From: Petrolisthes cinctipes | Taxonomy: Eukaryota; Arthropoda; Malacostraca; Decapoda; Porcellanidae | Assembly: GCA_033782935.1 (NCBI GenBank) | Contig: JAWQEG010000710.1 | Coordinates: 1,054,001-1,118,000, forward strand | Direction: 5' to 3' | Length of the DNA: 64,000 nt | Part shown: positions 28,681 through 42,354 of the stretch, in pieces | Position numbering within the stretch: the stretch's first letter is position 1 | How the letters are laid out: every line of letters starts with the position of its first letter | Made by a program: the position numbers and the translations under genes | The notes under the pieces: model-generated | Databases searched by the model: none | Seen by the model: only the letters and a program-made list of their open reading frames with translations | Told to the model about the DNA's origin: nothing

Positions 28681-28880
28681 AACCATAATGCATAGGGTGG
28701 TGGGAGTGGGGCGTTATTACAGTGCTTTGACTGTAAATATCAACAGTCATTCATGGGGTGGTGGGGGTGAGGGTTTCATTACAGTTCTTGGACTATAAAT
28801 ATCAACCATCATTCATTAGGTGGTGGGTTTGTGGGTGTCATTACAGTGCTTAGACTGTAAATATTAACAGTCATTCATGG

Positions 28881-31800
28881 GGTGGTGAGTGTGTGGTTGT
28901 CATTACAGTGCTTTGACTATAAATATATACCGTCATTTATGGGGTTGTCGGTGTGTGGGTGTCATTACTGTGCATGGACTGCAAATATTGTCAGTCATTC
29001 ATGGGGTTGTGGGTGTGTAGGTGTCATTACAGTGCTTGGACTGTAAATATCAAAATCCATTCTTATGGTGGTGGGTGTGTGGGTATCATTACAGTGCTTA
29101 GACTCTAAATATCAACAGTCATTTATGGTGTGGTTGGTGTGTGGCTGTCATTATAGTGCTTGGACTGTAAATATCAACAGTCAATCATAGTGTGGTGGGT
29201 ATGTGGGTGTCATTACAGTTCTTGGACTGTAAATATCAACAGTCCTTCATGGGTTGGTGTTTGTGTGGGTGTCATTACAAAGCTTACACTGTAAATATCA
29301 ACAGTCATTTATTGGGTGGTGGGTGTGAGGGTGTCATTACAGTGCTTGGACTGTAAATATAAACAGTCATTCATGTGGTGGTGGGTGTGTGGGTGTCATT
29401 ACAGTGTTTTAACTATAAATATTAACATTCAATTATTGGGTGGTGAGTTTTCATTAGAGTGCTTTGACTGTAAATATCAACAGTCATTCATGGGGTGGTG
29501 CATGTGTGGGTGTCATGACAGTGCTTGGACTGTCAATATCAACAGTCATTCATGGGGTGGTGAGTGTGTGGGTGTCATTACAGTTCCTGGACTGTAAATA
29601 TAAACCATCATTCATCAGGTAGTGGGTGTTTGGATGTCATTACAGTGCTTGGACTGAAAATATCAACAGTCATTCTTGGGGTGGTGGGTGTGTGGGTGTC
29701 ATTACAGTGCTTGGCCTATAAATATTAACCCTCATTTATGGGGTGGTTGGTGTGTGGGTGTCATTACAGTGCTTGGACTGTAAATATCAACAGTCATTCG
29801 TAGGGTGGTGGGTGTTTGAGTGTCATTACAGAGCTTGGACTGTAAATATCAACAGTCATTTATAGGGTGGTGGGTGTGTGGGTGTCATTACAGTGCTTGG
29901 ACTGTAAATATCAACAGTCAATCATGGGGTGGTGGGTGTGTGGGTGTCATTACAGTGCTTTGACGGTAAATATCAACAGTCATACATGGGGTGGTGGGTG
30001 TGTGGGTGTCATTACAGTGTTTTGATTGTAAATATCAAAAGTCATTAATAAGGTTGTGGGTGTCATTAGAGTGCTTGCCCTGTAAATATCAACAGTCATT
30101 CATGGGGTGGTGGGTGTTGGGTTTTCCATACAGTGCTTTGACTGTAAATATCAACAGTCATTCATGGGGTTGTGAGGGTGAGGGTGTCATTACAGTGCTT
30201 GGACTGTAAATATCAACAGTCATTCATGGGGTGGTGGGTATGTGGGTGTTATTACAGTGCTTGGACTATAAATATCAATTCATTCATGGTGTTGTGGGTG
30301 TGTGTGTCATTAGTGCTTGGACTGTAAATATCAACAGTCATTCATGGGGTGGTGAGGGTGAGGGTGTCATTACAGTGCTTGGACTGTAAATATCAACAGT
30401 CATTTATGGGGTGGTGGGTATGTGGGTGTCATTAAAGTGCTTGAACTGTAAATATCAACAGTCATTCATGGGGTGGTGGGTGTGTCTGTGTCATTACAGA
30501 GCTTGGACTATAAATATCAATTCATTCATGGTGTGGTGGGTGTGTGTGTCATTAGTGCTTGGACTGTAAATATCAACAGTCGTTCATGGGGCGTTTGGTG
30601 TCATTACAGTGTTTGGACTGTAAATATCAACAGTCAATCATGGGATGTTGGGTGTCATTAGAATGCTTAGACTGTAAATATTAACAGTCATTTATTGGGT
30701 GGTGGGTGTGTGGGTGTCATTATAGTGCTTGGACCGTAAATATCAACAGTCAATCATGGGGTGGTCGGTGTGTGGGTGTCATTACAGTGCTTTAACTATA
30801 AATATCTACGTTCATTTATTGGGTGGTGGGTGTCATTAGAATGCATGGACTGTAAATATCAACAGTCATTCATAGGGTGGTTCATGTGTGGGTGTAATGA
30901 CAGTGCTTGGACTGTAAATATCAACAGTCATTCATGGGGTGGTGAGTGTGTGGGTGTCATTACAGTGCTTTGACTGTAAATATCAACAGTCATTCGTGGG
31001 GTGGTGGGTGTGTGGGTGTCATTACAGTCTTTTGATTGTAAATATCAACAGTCATTTATAAGGTGGTGGGTGTCATTAGAGTGCTTGGACTGTAAATATC
31101 AACAGTCATTCATGGGGTGGTGTGTGTTGGGGTGTCATTACAGTGCTTTGACTGTAAGTATCAAAAGTCATTCATGGGGTAATGGGGTTGAGGGTGTCAT
31201 TACAGTGCTTGGACTGTAAATATCAACAGTCATTCATGGGGTTGTGTGTGTGTAGGTGTCATTACAGTGCTTAGACTGTAAGTATCAAAAGTCATTTATG
31301 GGGTGGTGGGTGTGTGGCTGTCATTATAGTGCTTGGACTGTAAATATCAACAGTCAATCTTGAGGTGGTGGGTATGTGGGTGTCATTACAGTACTTGGAC
31401 TGTAAATATCAACAGTCATTCATGGGGTGGTGGGTGTGTGGGTGTCATTACATTGTTTTGATTGTAAATAACAACAGTCATTTATAAGGTGGTGGGTGTC
31501 ATTAGAGTGCTTGGACTGTAAATATCAACAGTCATTCATGGATTGGTGGGTGTGTTGGTGTCATTACAGTGCTTGGACTGTAAATATCAACCATAATGCA
31601 TGGGGTGGTGGGTGTGGGACGTCATTACAGTGCTTTGACTGTAAATATCAACAGTCATTCATGGGGTGGTGGGGGTGAGGGTGTCATTACAGTTCTTGGA
31701 CTATAAATATCAACAGTCATTTATGGGGTGGTGGGTATGTGGGTGTCATTACAGTGCTTAGACTGAAAATATTAACAGTCATTCATGGGGTGGTTGGTAT

Positions 31801-34800
31801 GTGGATGTCATTACAGTGCTTAGACTGAAAATATCAACAGTCATTCATGGGGTGGTAAGTGTGTGGTTGTCATTACAGTGCTTTGACTATAAATATTAAC
31901 CGTCATTTATGGGGTTGTCGGGGTGTGGGTGTCATTACAGTGCATGAACTGCAAATATTGTCAGTCATTCATGGGGTTGTGGGTGTGTAGGTGTCATTAC
32001 AGTGCTTGGACTGTAAATATCAAAATCCATTCTAATGGTGGTGGGTGTGTGGGTATCATTACAGTGCTTAGACTCTAAATATCAACAGTCATTTATGGTG
32101 TGGTTGGTGTGTGGCTGTCATTATAGTGCTTGGACTGTAAATATCAACAGTCAATAATAGTGTGGTGGGTATGTGGGTGTCATTACAGTTCTTGGACTGT
32201 AAATATCAACAGTCCTTCATGGGTTGGTGGGTGTGTGGGTGTCATTACAGAGCTTACACTGTAAATATCAACAGTCATTTATTGGGTGGTGGGTGTGAGG
32301 GTGTCATTACAGTGATTGGACTGTAAATATCAACAGTCATTCATGGGGTGGTGCATGTGTGGGTGTCATGACAGTGCTTGGACTGTCAATATCAACAGTC
32401 ATTCATGGGGTGGTGAGTGTGTGGGTGTCATTACAGTTCCTGGACTGTAAATATAAACCATCATTCATCAGGTGGTGGGTGTTTGGATGTCATTACAGTA
32501 CTTGGACTGAAAATATCAACAGTCATTCTTGGGGTGGTGGGTGTGTGAGTGTCATTACAGTGCTTGGCCTATAAATATTAACCCTCATTTATGGGGTGGT
32601 GGGTGTGTGGGTTTCATTACAGTGTTTGGACTGAAAATATCAACAGTCATTTGTAGGGTGGTGGGTGTTTGAGTGTCATTACAGAGCTTGGACTGTAAAT
32701 ATCAACAGTCATTTATAGGGTGGTGGGTGTGTGGGTGTCATTACAGTGCTTGGACTGTAAATATCAACAGTCAATCATGGGGTGGTGGGTTTGTGGGTGT
32801 CATTACAGTGTTTTGATTGTAAATATCAACAGTCATTAATAAGGTGGTGGGTGTCATTAGAGTGCTTGCCCTGTAAATATCAACAGTCATTCATGGGGTG
32901 GTGGGTGTTGGGTTTTCCATACAGTGCTTTGACTGTAAATATCAACAGTCATTCATGGGGTGGTGAGGGTGAGGGTGTCATTACAGTGCTTGGACTGTAA
33001 ATATCAACAGTCATTCATGGGGTGGTGGGTATGTGGGTGTCATTACAGTGCTTGGACTATAAATATCAATTCATTCATGGTGTTGTGGGTGTGTGTGTCA
33101 TTAGTGCTTGGACTGTAAATATCAACAGTCATTCATGGGGTGGTTGGTGTCATTACAGTGCTTGGACTGTAAATATCAACAGTCAATCATGGAATGTTGG
33201 GTGTTATTAGAATGCTTGGACTGTAAATATCAACAGTCATTTATTAGGTGGTGGGTGTGTGGGTGTCATTACAGTGCTTGGACTGTAAATATCAACAGTC
33301 AATCATGGGGTGGTCGGTGTGTGGGTGTCTTTACAGTGCTTTAACTATAAAAATCAACATTCATTTATTGGGTGGTTGGTGTCATTAGAGTGCTTGGACT
33401 GTAAATATCAACAGTCATTCATAGGGTGGTGCATGTGTGGGTGTCATGACAGTGCTTGGACTGTAAATATCAACAATCATTCATGGGATGGTGTGTGTGT
33501 GGGTGTCATTACAGTGCTCTGACTGTAAATATCAACAGTCATTCGTGAGGTGGTGGGTGTGTGGGTGTCATTACAGTCTTTTGATTGTAAATATCAACAG
33601 TCATTTATAAGGTGGTAGGTGTCATTAGAGTGCTTGGACTGTAAATATCAACAGTCATTCATGGGGTGGTGGGTGTTGGGGTGTCATTACAGTTCTTTGA
33701 CTGTAAATATCAATAGTCATTCATGGGGTAATGGGGGTGAGGGTGTCATTACAGTGCTTGGACTGTAAATATCAACAGTCATTCATGGGGTTGTGTATGT
33801 GTAGGTGTCATTACAGTACTTAGACTGTAAGTATCAACAGTTATTTATGGGGTGGTTGGTGTGTGGCTGTCATTATAGTGCTTGGACTGTAAATATCAAC
33901 AGTCAATCATAGTGTGTTGGGTATGTGGGTGTCATTACAGTTCTTGGACTGTAAATATCAACAGTCCTTCATGGGTTGGTGGGTGTGTGGGTGTCATTAC
34001 AGAGATTAGACTGTAAATATCAACAGTCATTTATAGGGTGGTGGGTGTGAGGGTGTCATTACAGTGCTTGGACTGTAAATATCAACAGTCATTCATGGAG
34101 TGGTGGGTGTGTTGGTGTCATTACAGTGCTTGGACTGTAAATATCAACCATAATGCATAGGGTGGTGGGAGTGGGGCGTTATTACAGTGCTTTGACTGTA
34201 AATATCAACAGTCATCATGGGGTGGTGGGGGTGAGAGTCATTACAGTTCTTGGACTATAAATATCAACCATCATTCATTAGGTGGTGGGTTTGTGTGTGT
34301 CATTACAGTGCTTAGACTGTAAATATTAACAGTCATTCATGTGGTGGTGGGTGTGTGGATGTCATTACAGTGCATGGACTGTAAATATTGTCAGTCATTC
34401 ATGGGGTTGTGGGTGTGTAGGTGTCATTACAGTGCTTGGACTGTAAATATCAAAATTCATTCTTGGGGTGGTGGGTGTGTGGGTATCATTACAGTGCATA
34501 GACTCTAAATATCAACAGTCATTTATGGGGTGGTGGGTGTGTGGCTGTCATTATAGTGCTTGGACTGTAAATATCAACAGTCAATAATAGTGTGGTGGGT
34601 ATGTGGATGTCATTACAGTTCTTGGACTGTAAATATCAACAGTCCTTTATGGGTTGGTGGGTGTGTGGGTGTCATTACAGATCTTAGACTGTAAATATCA
34701 ACAGTCATTTATTGGGTGGTAGGTGTGAGGGTGTCATTACAGTGCTTGGACTGTAAATATAAACAGTCATTCATGGGGTGGTGGGTGTGTGGGTGTCATT

Positions 34801-36620
34801 ACAGTGTTTTAACTATAAATATTAACATTCAATTATTGGGTGGTTGGTTTTCATTAGAGTGCTTGGACTGTAAATATCAACAGTCATTCATGGGGTGGTG
34901 AGTGTGTGGGTGTCATTACAGTTCCTGGACTGTAAATATAAACCATCATTCATCAGGTGGTGGGTGTTTGGATGTCATTACAGTGCTTGGACTGAAAATA
35001 TCAACATTCATTCTTGGGGTGGTGGGTGTGTGGGTGTCATTACAGTGCTTGGCCTATAAATATTAACCATCATTTATTAGGTGGCGGGTGTGTGGGTATC
35101 ATTACAGTGCTTGGACTGTAAATATCAACAGTCATTAGTAGGGTGGTGGGTGTTTGAGTGTCATTACAGAGCTTGGACTGTAAATATCAACAGTCATTTA
35201 TAGGGTGGTGGGTGTGTGGGTGTCATTACAGTGCTTGGACTGTAAATATCAACAGTCAATCATGGGGTGGTGGGTGTATGGGTGTCATTACAGTGTTTTG
35301 ATTGTAAATATCAACAGTCATTAATAAGGTGGTGGGTGTCATTAGAGTGCTTGCCATGTAAATATCAATAGTCATTCATGAGGTGGTGGGTGTTGGGTTT
35401 TCCATACAATGCTTTGACTGTGAATATCAACAGTCATTCATGGGGTGGTGAGGGTGAGTGTGTCATTACAGTGCTTGGACTGTAAATATCAACAGTCATT
35501 CATGGGGTGGTGGGTATGTGGGTGTCATTACAGTGCTTGGACTATAAATATCAATTAATTTTTGGTGTGGTGGGTGTGTGTGTCATTAGTGCTTGGACTG
35601 TAAATATCAACAGTCATTCATGGGGTGGTTGGTGTCATTACAGTGCTTGGACTGTAAATATCAACAGTCAATCATCGAATGTTGGGTGTCATTAGAATGC
35701 TTGGACTGTAAATGACAACAGTCATTTATAGGGTGGTGGGTGTGTGGGTGTCATTACAGTGTTTGGACTGTAAATATCAACAGTCAATCATGGGGTGGTC
35801 GGTGTGTGGGTGTCTTTACAGTGCTTTAACTATATATATCAACATTCATTTATTGGGTGGTTGGTGTCATTAGAGTGCTTGGACTGTAAATATCAACAGT
35901 CATTCATAGGGTGGTGCATGTGTGGGTGTCATGACAGTGCTTGGACTGTAAATATCAACAATCATTCAAGGGATGGTGAGTGTGTGGGTGTCATTACAGT
36001 GCTTTGACTGTAAATATCAACAGTCATTCGTGAGGTGGTGGGTGTGTGGGTGTCATTACAGTCTTTTGATTGTAAATATCAACAGTCATTTATAAGGTGG
36101 TAGGTGTCATTAGAGTGCTTGGACAGTAAATATCAACAGTCATTCATGGGGTGGTGGGTGTTGGGGTGTCATTACAGTGCTTTGACTGTAAATATCAACA
36201 GTCATTTATGGGGTAATGGGGGTGAGGGTGTCATTACAGTGCTTGGACTGTAAATATCAACAGTCATTCATGGGGTTGTGTGTGTAGGTGTCATTACAGT
36301 GCTTAGACTGTAAGTATCAACAGTCATTTATGGGGTGGTGGGTGTGTGGCTGTCATTATAGTGCATGGACTGTAAATATCAACAGTCAATCATGGGGTTG
36401 TGGGTATGTGGGTGTCATTACAGTGCTTGGACTGTAAATATCAACAGTCATTCATGGGGTGGTGGGTGTGTGGGTGTCATTACAATGGTTTGAATGTAAA
36501 TAACAACATTCATTTATAAGGTGGTGGGTGTCATTAGAGTGCTTGGACTGTAAATATCAACAGTCATTCATGGAGTGGTGGGTGTGTTGGTGTCATTACA
36601 GTGCTTGGACTGTAAATATC
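28881..36620 (+). repeat. 8.67-kb tandem duplication, copy 2 (contracted)
   Basis: The offset to copy 1 falls stepwise along this copy: 8671 (to 31,496), 8554 (at 32,359), 8492 (at 32,782, 33,022 and 33,310) and 7940 (at 34,716 and 35,795). The steps of 117, 62 and 552 bp add up to 731, exactly 8671 minus 7940, so three clean deletions explain the whole difference. Each keeps the monomer register. Similarity ends near 36,620, where copy 1 has the AACCATAATGC variant and this copy has AACAGTCATTCATAGGG. Confidence 0.85.
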
Positions 36621-38484
36621 AACAGTCATTCATAGGGTGGTGCATGTGTGGGTGTCATGACAGTGCTTGGACTGTAAATATCAACAGTCATTCATGGGGT
36701 TGTGGGGGTGAGGGTGTCATTACAGTTCTTGGACTATAAATATCAACCATCATTCATTAGGTGGTGGGTTTGTGGGTGTCATTACAGTGCTTAGACTGTA
36801 AATATTAAAAGTCATTAATGTGGTGGTGGGTGTGTGGATGTCATTACAGTGCCTAGACTGAAAATATCAACAGTCATTTATGGGGTGGTGGGTGTGTGGT
36901 TGTCATTACTGTGCTTGGACTATAAATATCAACCGTCATTTATGGGGTTGTGGGTGTGTGGGTGTCATTACAGTTCTTGGACTGTAAATATCAACAGTCA
37001 TACATAGGGTGGTGGGTGTGTAAGTGTCATAACAGAGCTTGGACTGTAAATATCAACAGTCATTCATGGGGTTGTGTGTGTGTAGGTGTCATTACAGTGC
37101 TTAGACTGTAAATATCAACAGTCATTTTTTGAGTGGTGGGTGTGTAGGTGTCATTACAGTGCTTGGACTGTAAATATCAACATTCATTCTTGGGGTGGTG
37201 GGTGTGTGGGTATCATTACAGTGTTTAGACTGTAAATATCAACAGTCATTTATGGGGTGGTGGGTATGTGGGTTTCATTACAGTGCTTGGAATGTAAATA
37301 TCAACAGTCCTTTATGGGTTTGTGGATGTGTGGGTGTCATTACAGTGTTTTAACTATAAATATCAACATTCATTTACTTGGTGGTGGGTTTTCATTAGAC
37401 TGCTTGGACTGTAAATATCAACAGTCATTCATAGGGTGGTGCATGTGTGGGTGTCAAGACAGTGCATTGACTGTAAATATCAACAATCATTCATCAGGTG
37501 GTGGGTGGTTGGATGTCATTACATTGCTCGGACTGAAAATATCAACAGTCATTCTTGGGGAGGTGGGTGTGTGGGTGTCATTACAGTGCTTAGCCTATAA
37601 ATATTAACCATCATTTATGGAGTGGTGGGTGTGTGGGTGTCATTACAGTGCTTGGACTATAAATATCTCCAGTCATTCATAGGGTGGTGCATGTGTGGGT
37701 GTCCTTACAGTGCTTTGACTGTAAATATCAACAGTCATTCATGGGGTGGTGGGGGTGAGGGTGTCATTACAGTGCTTGGAGAGTAAATATCAACAGTCAT
37801 TCATGGGGTGGTGGGTATGTGGGTGTCATTATAGTGCTTGAACTGTAAATATCAACAGTCATTCATTGGGTGGTGGGTGTGTGGGTGTCATTACAGTGCT
37901 TGGACTATAAATATTAAGTCATTCATGGTGTGGTAGGTGTGTGTGTGTCATTAGTGCTTGGACTGTAAATATTAACAGTCATTCATGGGGTGGTTGGTGT
38001 CATTAAAGTGCTTGAACTGTAAATATCAACAGTCAATCATGGAATGTAGGGTGTCATTAGAGTGCTTGGACTGTAAATATCAACAGTCATTTATTAGGTG
38101 GTGGGTGTGTGGGTGTCATTACAGTGCTTGGACTGTAAATATTAACAGTCAATCATGGGGTGGTCGGTCTGTGGGTGTCATTACAGTGCTTGGACTATAA
38201 ATATCAACAGTCATTCATGGGGTGCTGGGTGTGTGGTTGTCATTACAGTGTTTTAACTATAAATATCAACATTCATTTATTGGGTGGTAGGTGTCATTAG
38301 AGTGCTTGGACTGTAAATATCAACAGTTATTCATAGGGTGATGCCAGTGTGGGTGTCATGACAGTGATTGGACTGTAAATATCAACAGTCATATATGGGG
38401 TGGTGAGTGTGTGGGTGTCATTACAGTTCCTGGACTGTAAATATAAACCATCAATTATTAGGTGGTGGGTGTGTGGGTGTCATT
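34677..38484 (+). repeat. 3.8-kb tandem duplication, copy 1
   Basis: It begins at the rare variant ACAGATCTTAGACTG at about 34,677. Landmarks at 34,716, 35,507 and 35,795 recur 3808 bp later; those at 37,257 and 37,985 recur 3870 bp later. The left part is also the tail of the contracted 8.67-kb copy, so this duplication came after that one. Over the 500 bp from 37,985 I found no difference from copy 2 by eye. It lacks one monomer that is present in copy 2. Confidence 0.9.
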
Positions 38485-41400
38485 ACAGATCTTAGACTGT
38501 AAATATCAACAGTCATTTATTGGGTGGTAGGTGTGAGGGTGTCATTACAGTGCTTGGACTGTAAATATAAACAGTCATTCATGGGGTGGTGGGTGTGTGG
38601 GTGTCATTACAGTGTTTTAACTATAAATATTAACATTCAATTATTGGGTGGTTGGTTTTCATTAGAGTGCTTGGACTGTAAATATCAACAGTCATTCATG
38701 GGGTGGTGAGTGTGTGGGTGTCATTACAGTTCCTGGACTGTAAATATAAACCATCATTCATCAGGTGGTGGGTGTTTGGATGTCATTACAGTGCTTGGAC
38801 TGAAAATATCAACATTCATTCTTGGGGTGGTGGGTGTGTGGGTGTCATTACAGTGCTTGGCCTATAAATATTAACCATCATTTATTAGGTGGCGGGTGTG
38901 TGGGTATCATTACAGTGCTTGGACTGTAAATATCAACAGTCATTAGTAGGGTGGTGGGTGTTTGAGTGTCATTACAGAGCTTGGACTGTAAATATCAACA
39001 GTCATTTATAGGGTGGTGGGTGTGTGGGTGTCATTACAGTGCTTGGACTGTAAATATCAACAGTCAATCATGGGTTGGTGGGTGTATGGGTGTCATTACA
39101 GTGTTTTGATTGTAAATATCAACAGTCATTAATAAGGTGGTGGGTGTCATTAGAGTGCTTGCCATGTAAATATCAATAGTCATTCATGAGGTGGTGGGTG
39201 TTGGGTTTTCCATACAATGCTTTGACTGTGAATATCAACAGTCATTCATGGGGTGGTGAGGGTGAGTGTGTCATTACAGTGCTTGGACTGTAAATATCAA
39301 CAGTCATTCATGGGGTGGTGGGTATGTGGGTGTCATTACAGTGCTTGGACTATAAATATCAATTAATTTATGGTGTGGTGGGTGTGTGTGTCATTAGTGC
39401 TTGGACTGTAAATATCAACAGTCATTCATGGGGTGGTTGGTGTCATTACAGTGCTTGGACTGTAAATATCAACAGTCAATCATCGAATGTTGGGTGTCAT
39501 TAGAATGCTTGGACTGTAAATGACAACAGTCATTTATAGGGTGGTGGGTGTGTGGGTGTCATTACAGTGTTTGGACTGTAAATATCAACAGTCAATCATG
39601 GGGTGGTCGGTGTGTGGGTGTCTTTACAGTGCTTTAACTATATATATCAACATTCATTTATTGGGTGGTTGATGTCATTAGAGTGCTTGGACTGTAAATA
39701 TCAACAGTCATTCATAGGGTGGTGCATGTGTGGGTGTCATGACAGTGCTTGGACTGTAAATATCAACAATCATTCAAGGGATGGTGAGTGTGTGGGTGTC
39801 ATTACAGTGCTTTGACTGTAAATATCAACAGTCATTCGTGAGGTGGTGGGTGTGTGGGTGTCATTACAGTCTTTTGATTGTAAATATCAACAGTCATTTA
39901 TAAGGTGGTAGGTGTCATTAGAGTGCTTGGACAGTAAATATCAACAGTCATTCATGGGGTGGTGGGTGTTGGGGTGTCATTACAGTGCTTTGACTGTAAA
40001 TATCAACAGTCATTTATGGGGTAATGGGGGTGAGGGTGTCATTACAGTGCTTGGACTGTAAATATCAACAGTCATTCATGGGGTTGTGTGTGTAGGTGTC
40101 ATTACAGTGCTTAGACTGTAAGTATCAACAGTCATTTATGGGGTGGTGGGTGTGTGGCTGTCATTATAGTGCATGGACTGTAAATATCAACAGTCAATCA
40201 TGGGGTTGTGGGTATGTGGGTGTCATTACAGTGCTTGGACTGTAAATATCAACAGTCATTCATGGGGTGGTGGGTGTGTGGGTGTCATTACAATGGTTTG
40301 AATGTAAATAACAACATTCATTTATAAGGTGGTGGGTGTCATTAGAGTGCTTGGACTGTAAATATCAACAGTCATTCATGGAGTGGTGGGTGTGTTGGTG
40401 TCATTACAGTGCTTGGACTGTAAATATCAACAGTCATTCATAGGGTGGTGCATGTGTGGGTGTCATGACAGTGCTTGGACTGTAAATATCAACAGTCATT
40501 CATGGGGTGGTGGGGGTGAGGGTGTCATTACAGTTCTTGGACTATAAATATCAACCATCATTCATTAGGTGGTGGGTTTGTGGGTGTCATTACAGTGCTT
40601 AGACTGTAAATATTAAAAGTCATTAATGTGGTGGTGGGTGTGTGGATGTCATTACAGTGCCTAGACTGAAAATATCAACAGTCATTTATGGGGTGGTGGG
40701 TGTGTGGTTGTCATTACTGTGCTTGGACTATAAATATCAACCGTCATTTATGGGGTTGTGGGTGTGTGGGTGTCATTACAGTTCTTGGACTGTAAATATC
40801 AACAGTCATACATAGGGTGGTGGGTGTGTAAGTGTCATAACAGAGCTTGGACTGTAAATATCAACAGTCATTCATGGGGTTGTGTGTGTGTAGGTGTCAT
40901 TACAGTGCTTAGACTGTAAATATCAACAGTCATTTTTTGAGTGGTGGGTGTGTAGGTGTCATTACAGTGCTTGGACTGTAAATATCAACATTCATTCTTG
41001 GGGTGGTGGGTGTGTGGGTATCATTACAGTGTTTAGACTGTAAATATCAACAGTCATTTATGGGGTGGTGGGTGTGTGGCTGTCATTATAGTGCTTGGAC
41101 TGTAAATATCAACAGTCAATCATGGTGTGGTGGGTATGTGGGTTTCATTACAGTGCTTGGAATGTAAATATCAACAGTCCTTTATGGGTTTGTGGATGTG
41201 TGGGTGTCATTACAGTGTTTTAACTATAAATATCAACATTCATTTACTTGGTGGTGGGTTTTCATTAGACTGCTTGGACTGTAAATATCAACAGTCATTC
41301 ATAGGGTGGTGCATGTGTGGGTGTCAAGACAGTGCATTGACTGTAAATATCAACAATCATTCATCAGGTGGTGGGTGGTTGGATGTCATTACATTGCTCG

Positions 41401-42354
41401 GACTGAAAATATCAACAGTCATTCTTGGGGAGGTGGGTGTGTGGGTGTCATTACAGTGCTTAGCCTATAAATATTAACCATCATTTATGGAGTGGTGGGT
41501 GTGTGGGTGTCATTACAGTGCTTGGACTATAAATATCTCCAGTCATTCATAGGGTGGTGCATGTGTGGGTGTCCTTACAGTGCTTTGACTGTAAATATCA
41601 ACAGTCATTCATGGGGTGGTGGGGGTGAGGGTGTCATTACAGTGCTTGGAGAGTAAATATCAACAGTCATTCATGGGGTGGTGGGTATGTGGGTGTCATT
41701 ATAGTGCTTGAACTGTAAATATCAACAGTCATTCATTGGGTGGTGGGTGTGTGGGTGTCATTACAGTGCTTGGACTATAAATATTAAGTCATTCATGGTG
41801 TGGTAGGTGTGTGTGTGTCATTAGTGCTTGGACTGTAAATATTAACAGTCATTCATGGGGTGGTTGGTGTCATTAAAGTGCTTGAACTGTAAATATCAAC
41901 AGTCAATCATGGAATGTAGGGTGTCATTAGAGTGCTTGGACTGTAAATATCAACAGTCATTTATTAGGTGGTGGGTGTGTGGGTGTCATTACAGTGCTTG
42001 GACTGTAAATATTAACAGTCAATCATGGGGTGGTCGGTCTGTGGGTGTCATTACAGTGCTTGGACTATAAATATCAACAGTCATTCATGGGGTGCTGGGT
42101 GTGTGGTTGTCATTACAGTGTTTTAACTATAAATATCAACATTCATTTATTGGGTGGTAGGTGTCATTAGAGTGCTTGGACTGTAAATATCAACAGTTAT
42201 TCATAGGGTGATGCCAGTGTGGGTGTCATGACAGTGATTGGACTGTAAATATCAACAGTCATATATGGGGTGGTGAGTGTGTGGGTGTCATTACAGTTCC
42301 TGGACTGTAAATATAAACCATCAATTATTAGGTGGTGGGTGTGTGGGTGTCATT
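38485..42354 (+). repeat. 3.8-kb tandem duplication, copy 2
   Basis: It starts with the same ACAGATCTTAGACTG variant at about 38,485 and ends where ACAGTGCTCAGACTG replaces it near 42,354. Relative to copy 1 it carries one extra 62-bp unit near 41,065-41,130 (the unit with CAATCATGGTGTGG), which changes the offset from 3808 to 3870. Divergence is otherwise very low, which points to the youngest large duplication in the window, or to an assembly artefact that would need ruling out. Confidence 0.9.
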
